In this document: piece by piece, positions 62,177-64,000 of the stretch
Numbering within the stretch: position 1 is the stretch's first letter
Layout: each line of letters begins with the position of its first letter
Source of the DNA: Algibacter sp. L3A6
GTDB lineage: Bacteria; Bacteroidota; Bacteroidia; Flavobacteriales; Flavobacteriaceae
Direction: 5' to 3'
NCBI RefSeq assembly: GCF_009796825.1
Contig: NZ_CP047030.1
Location: 3,532,501-3,596,500 of the forward strand
Length of the DNA stretch: 64,000 bases
Program-made: the position numbers and the translations under genes
Notes under the pieces: model-generated
The model's input: the letters and a program-made list of their open reading frames with translations, nothing else
The model's database searches: none
What the model was told of the DNA's origin: nothing

Positions 62177-62314
62177 ATGATGTTATATACAAAAGAAAGA
62201 AAAACAACAAAAAAGCGTTCTTACGATTATTTACATGCAGCACTTGTAAGTGAAAAGTTAAATAAACGTAGACAAAAAGGGAGAGTTTCCCTTAGCGGTA
62301 AACCAAAAGAGTAA
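62177..62314 (+). CDS. small basic protein between parE and parC (45 aa)
   Basis: A 45-codon frame from ATG 62177 (a second ATG follows at once) to TAA 62314. The product starts MMLYTKERKTTKKRSYDYLH and ends GRVSLSGKPKE; it is very basic (about 14 Lys and Arg) and has no membrane segment. It ends 9 nt before parC and has both a promoter-like box and a hairpin before it, and its coding frame is clean and unlike the random frames nearby. It is therefore probably a real gene, translated with parC. The family is not known to me; it may bind nucleic acid or the topoisomerase. Confidence 0.7.
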   Translation: MMLYTKERKTTKKRSYDYLHAALVSEKLNKRRQKGRVSLSGKPKE

Positions 62315-62323
62315 TCATTTTTA

Positions 62324-64000
62324 ATGGCAGAAGACGAAAACGACGATTTAATTAACAACCAAGAAGAAGAACCCCAAGAAACCATTACCCGAGTTACGGG
62401 TATGTACAAAGATTGGTTTTTAGATTACGCATCTTATGTAATTTTGGAGCGTGCTGTACCTGCAATTGAAGACGGTTTTAAGCCCGTACAACGTAGGATT
62501 ATGCATTCCATGAAGGATTTAGATGATGGTAGATACAATAAAGTAGCGAACATTGTTGGGCATACCATGCAGTATCACCCTCACGGAGATGCTAGTATTG
62601 CCGATGCTATGGTTCAAATTGGTCAAAAAGACTTGTTAATTGATACCCAAGGAAACTGGGGTAATATTCTAACAGGCGATCGTGCGGCAGCTTCACGTTA
62701 TATCGAGGCACGTATATCTAAGTTTGGCTTAGATGTTGTTTTTAATCCTAAAATTACCGAGTGGCAAGCGAGTTACGATGGAAGAAGAAAGGAACCGGTT
62801 AATTTACCGGTAATGTTCCCGTTATTGTTAGCGCAAGGTGGCGAAGGTATTGCTGTAGGTTTGTCTACAAAAATTTTACCACACAATTTTATTGAACTTA
62901 TAGATGCATCTATTAAGCATTTACAAGGTAAACGTTTTACCATTTTACCCGATTTTCCAACTGCTGGTATAGCCGATTTTTCGAACTATAACGACGGTCT
63001 TCGTGGTGGAAAAGTAAGAGTGCGTTCTAAAATATCACAGTTAGATAAAAATACTTTAGTAATTACTGAGTTGCCTTTCGGTACTACAACCACCACTTTA
63101 ATCGATTCGATATTAAAAGCGAACGATAAAGGTAAAATTAAAGTTAAAAAAATTGAAGATAACACGGCTGCCGAAGTCGAAATTTTGGTGCATTTACCAT
63201 CTGGATTATCTCCAGATAAAACTATTGATGCGCTTTATGCTTTTACAAGTTGCGAGTCGTCAATTTCTCCATTAGGTTGTGTTATTGAAGATAATAAACC
63301 ACTATTTGTAGGGGTTACAGAAATGCTTAGAAGAAGTACCGACAATACGGTAGATCTTTTAAAACAAGAATTAGAAATTCGTTTAGGTGAATTTGAAGAG
63401 CAATGGCATTTTGCGTCTTTAGAACGTATTTTTATTGAAAACAGAATTTACCGCGATATTGAGGAAGAGGAAACTTGGGCAGGTGTAATTAGCGCCATAG
63501 ATAATGGACTTAAACCTCACATAAAACATTTAAAACGTGCTGTAACCGAAGAGGATATTACACGTTTAACAGAAATTCGAATTAAACGTATTTCAAAATT
63601 TGATATTGATAAAGCTCAACAAAAAATTGATGCTTTAGAAGAACAAATTGCACAAATTAAACATCATTTAGAGCATTTAATAGATTACGCTATAGCGTAT
63701 TTCACCCGTCTTAAAAAAGAATATGGTGAAGGTCGTGAGCGTAAAACAGAAATTCGAACTTTTGATGATGTTGATGCTACTAAAGTTGTTATTAGAAACA
63801 CAAAACTCTTTGTAAATAGAGAAGAAGGTTTTATAGGAACCTCTTTGCGTCGTGATGAATACGTTGGCGATTGTTCTGATATTGACGATATTATTGTATT
63901 TACTAAAGATGGTATCATGATGGTAACAAAAGTAGATACCAAAACCTTTATAGGTAAAGGTATTATTCACGTGGATATCTTTAAGAAGAAAGATAAACGT
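62324..64000 (+). CDS. parC: DNA topoisomerase IV subunit A, partial
   Basis: The frame opens with ATG 62324 (MAEDENDDLI) and runs 559 codons to the right edge of the window, so the C-terminus is missing. The breakage-reunion domain is complete: FKPVQRRIMHSM, HTMQYHPHGDASIADAMV and the catalytic Tyr126 in DRAAASRYIEAR. The beginning of the C-terminal beta-pinwheel is present (TKDGIMMVTKVDTKTFIGKG). Its partner parE lies upstream with a 45-codon gene between. Confidence 0.96.
   Translation, partial: MAEDENDDLINNQEEEPQETITRVTGMYKDWFLDYASYVILERAVPAIEDGFKPVQRRIMHSMKDLDDGRYNKVANIVGHTMQYHPHGDASIADAMVQIGQKDLLIDTQGNWGNILTGDRAAASRYIEARISKFGLDVVFNPKITEWQASYDGRRKEPVNLPVMFPLLLAQGGEGIAVGLSTKILPHNFIELIDASIKHLQGKRFTILPDFPTAGIADFSNYNDGLRGGKVRVRSKISQLDKNTLVITELPFGTTTTTLIDSILKANDKGKIKVKKIEDNTAAEVEILVHLPSGLSPDKTIDALYAFTSCESSISPLGCVIEDNKPLFVGVTEMLRRSTDNTVDLLKQELEIRLGEFEEQWHFASLERIFIENRIYRDIEEEETWAGVISAIDNGLKPHIKHLKRAVTEEDITRLTEIRIKRISKFDIDKAQQKIDALEEQIAQIKHHLEHLIDYAIAYFTRLKKEYGEGRERKTEIRTFDDVDATKVVIRNTKLFVNREEGFIGTSLRRDEYVGDCSDIDDIIVFTKDGIMMVTKVDTKTFIGKGIIHVDIFKKKDKR

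Noticed and set aside
1..64000. CRISPR array, tRNA or rRNA genes, insertion sequences, prophage
   Set aside because: I saw no regularly spaced repeats, no cloverleaf-like sequence in the gaps and no transposase, integrase or phage structural genes.

Overview
The window is a stretch of low-GC chromosome from a member of the Bacteroidota, most likely a marine Flavobacteriaceae species. Support for this: A/T-rich intergenic DNA; a TAnnTTTG -7-like box in front of many genes; TonB-dependent receptors with carboxypeptidase-like N-domains; a flavobacterial LptD; small families typical of the group (DUF6146, DUF6787, DUF937, DUF922, DUF3820); a GH3/beta-lactamase fusion; and bacillithiol genes. I see no rRNA or tRNA gene, CRISPR array, transposase, integrase or prophage. 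Most of the window is core genome, with a few accessory-looking loci.

Layout. 1-5.6 kb (minus): an ATP-grasp/alpha-E protein (cut by the left edge) and a transglutaminase-DUF2126 fusion, a candidate peptide or amide ligase locus; a second transglutaminase lies at 52.6 kb. 5.8-8.8 kb: GMP reductase, a hybrid histidine kinase that has lost its phospho-acceptor histidine, and RidA. 8.9-18.6 kb: envelope genes (LptD; periplasmic amidase; MCE protein), then a split membrane Fe-S/CCG oxidoreductase and serB. 18.7-20.6 kb (minus): a tandem universal stress protein and a strongly diverged PiT-type permease. 21-25.6 kb: GH3/beta-lactamase fusion, bshA and a small membrane protein. 25.7-29.1 kb (minus): two lipoproteins, a PhoX-like propeller on a collagen-like stalk and an N-extended di-haem peroxidase. 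29.4-42.5 kb: bshC, guaA, a LysM/periplasmic-binding lipid- or peptidoglycan-side protein, two small genes, a large FAD/Fe-S dehydrogenase, pyrG and yidC.

43-47.5 kb (minus): a five-gene run ending in a ZnuD-like TonB receptor with a His-rich small protein and an acidic lipoprotein, probably for metal uptake. 47.6-52.3 kb: DUF937, serA, serC and a LuxC-type acyl-CoA reductase (minus), divergent from a ferredoxin. 52.5-57.5 kb: transglutaminase, PepSY-type membrane protein, thiamine pyrophosphokinase and a second TonB receptor. 57.7-64 kb: ychF, an EamA permease, and parE, an unlisted 45-codon gene, and parC (cut by the right edge).

Pathways that join up: the serine pathway is complete in the window (serA, serC, serB, in two places); purine and pyrimidine nucleotide steps are present (guaC, guaA, pyrG); bacillithiol synthesis has its first and last steps (bshA, bshC; bshB not here). 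The points most worth a second look are the histidine-less kinase, the PiT-like/Usp pair, the transglutaminase-amidoligase locus, the metal-receptor operon, the PhoX-like/peroxidase lipoprotein pair, the small gene between parE and parC, and several strong leader hairpins 13-22 nt ahead of start codons (LysM gene, yidC, small gene, peroxidase).
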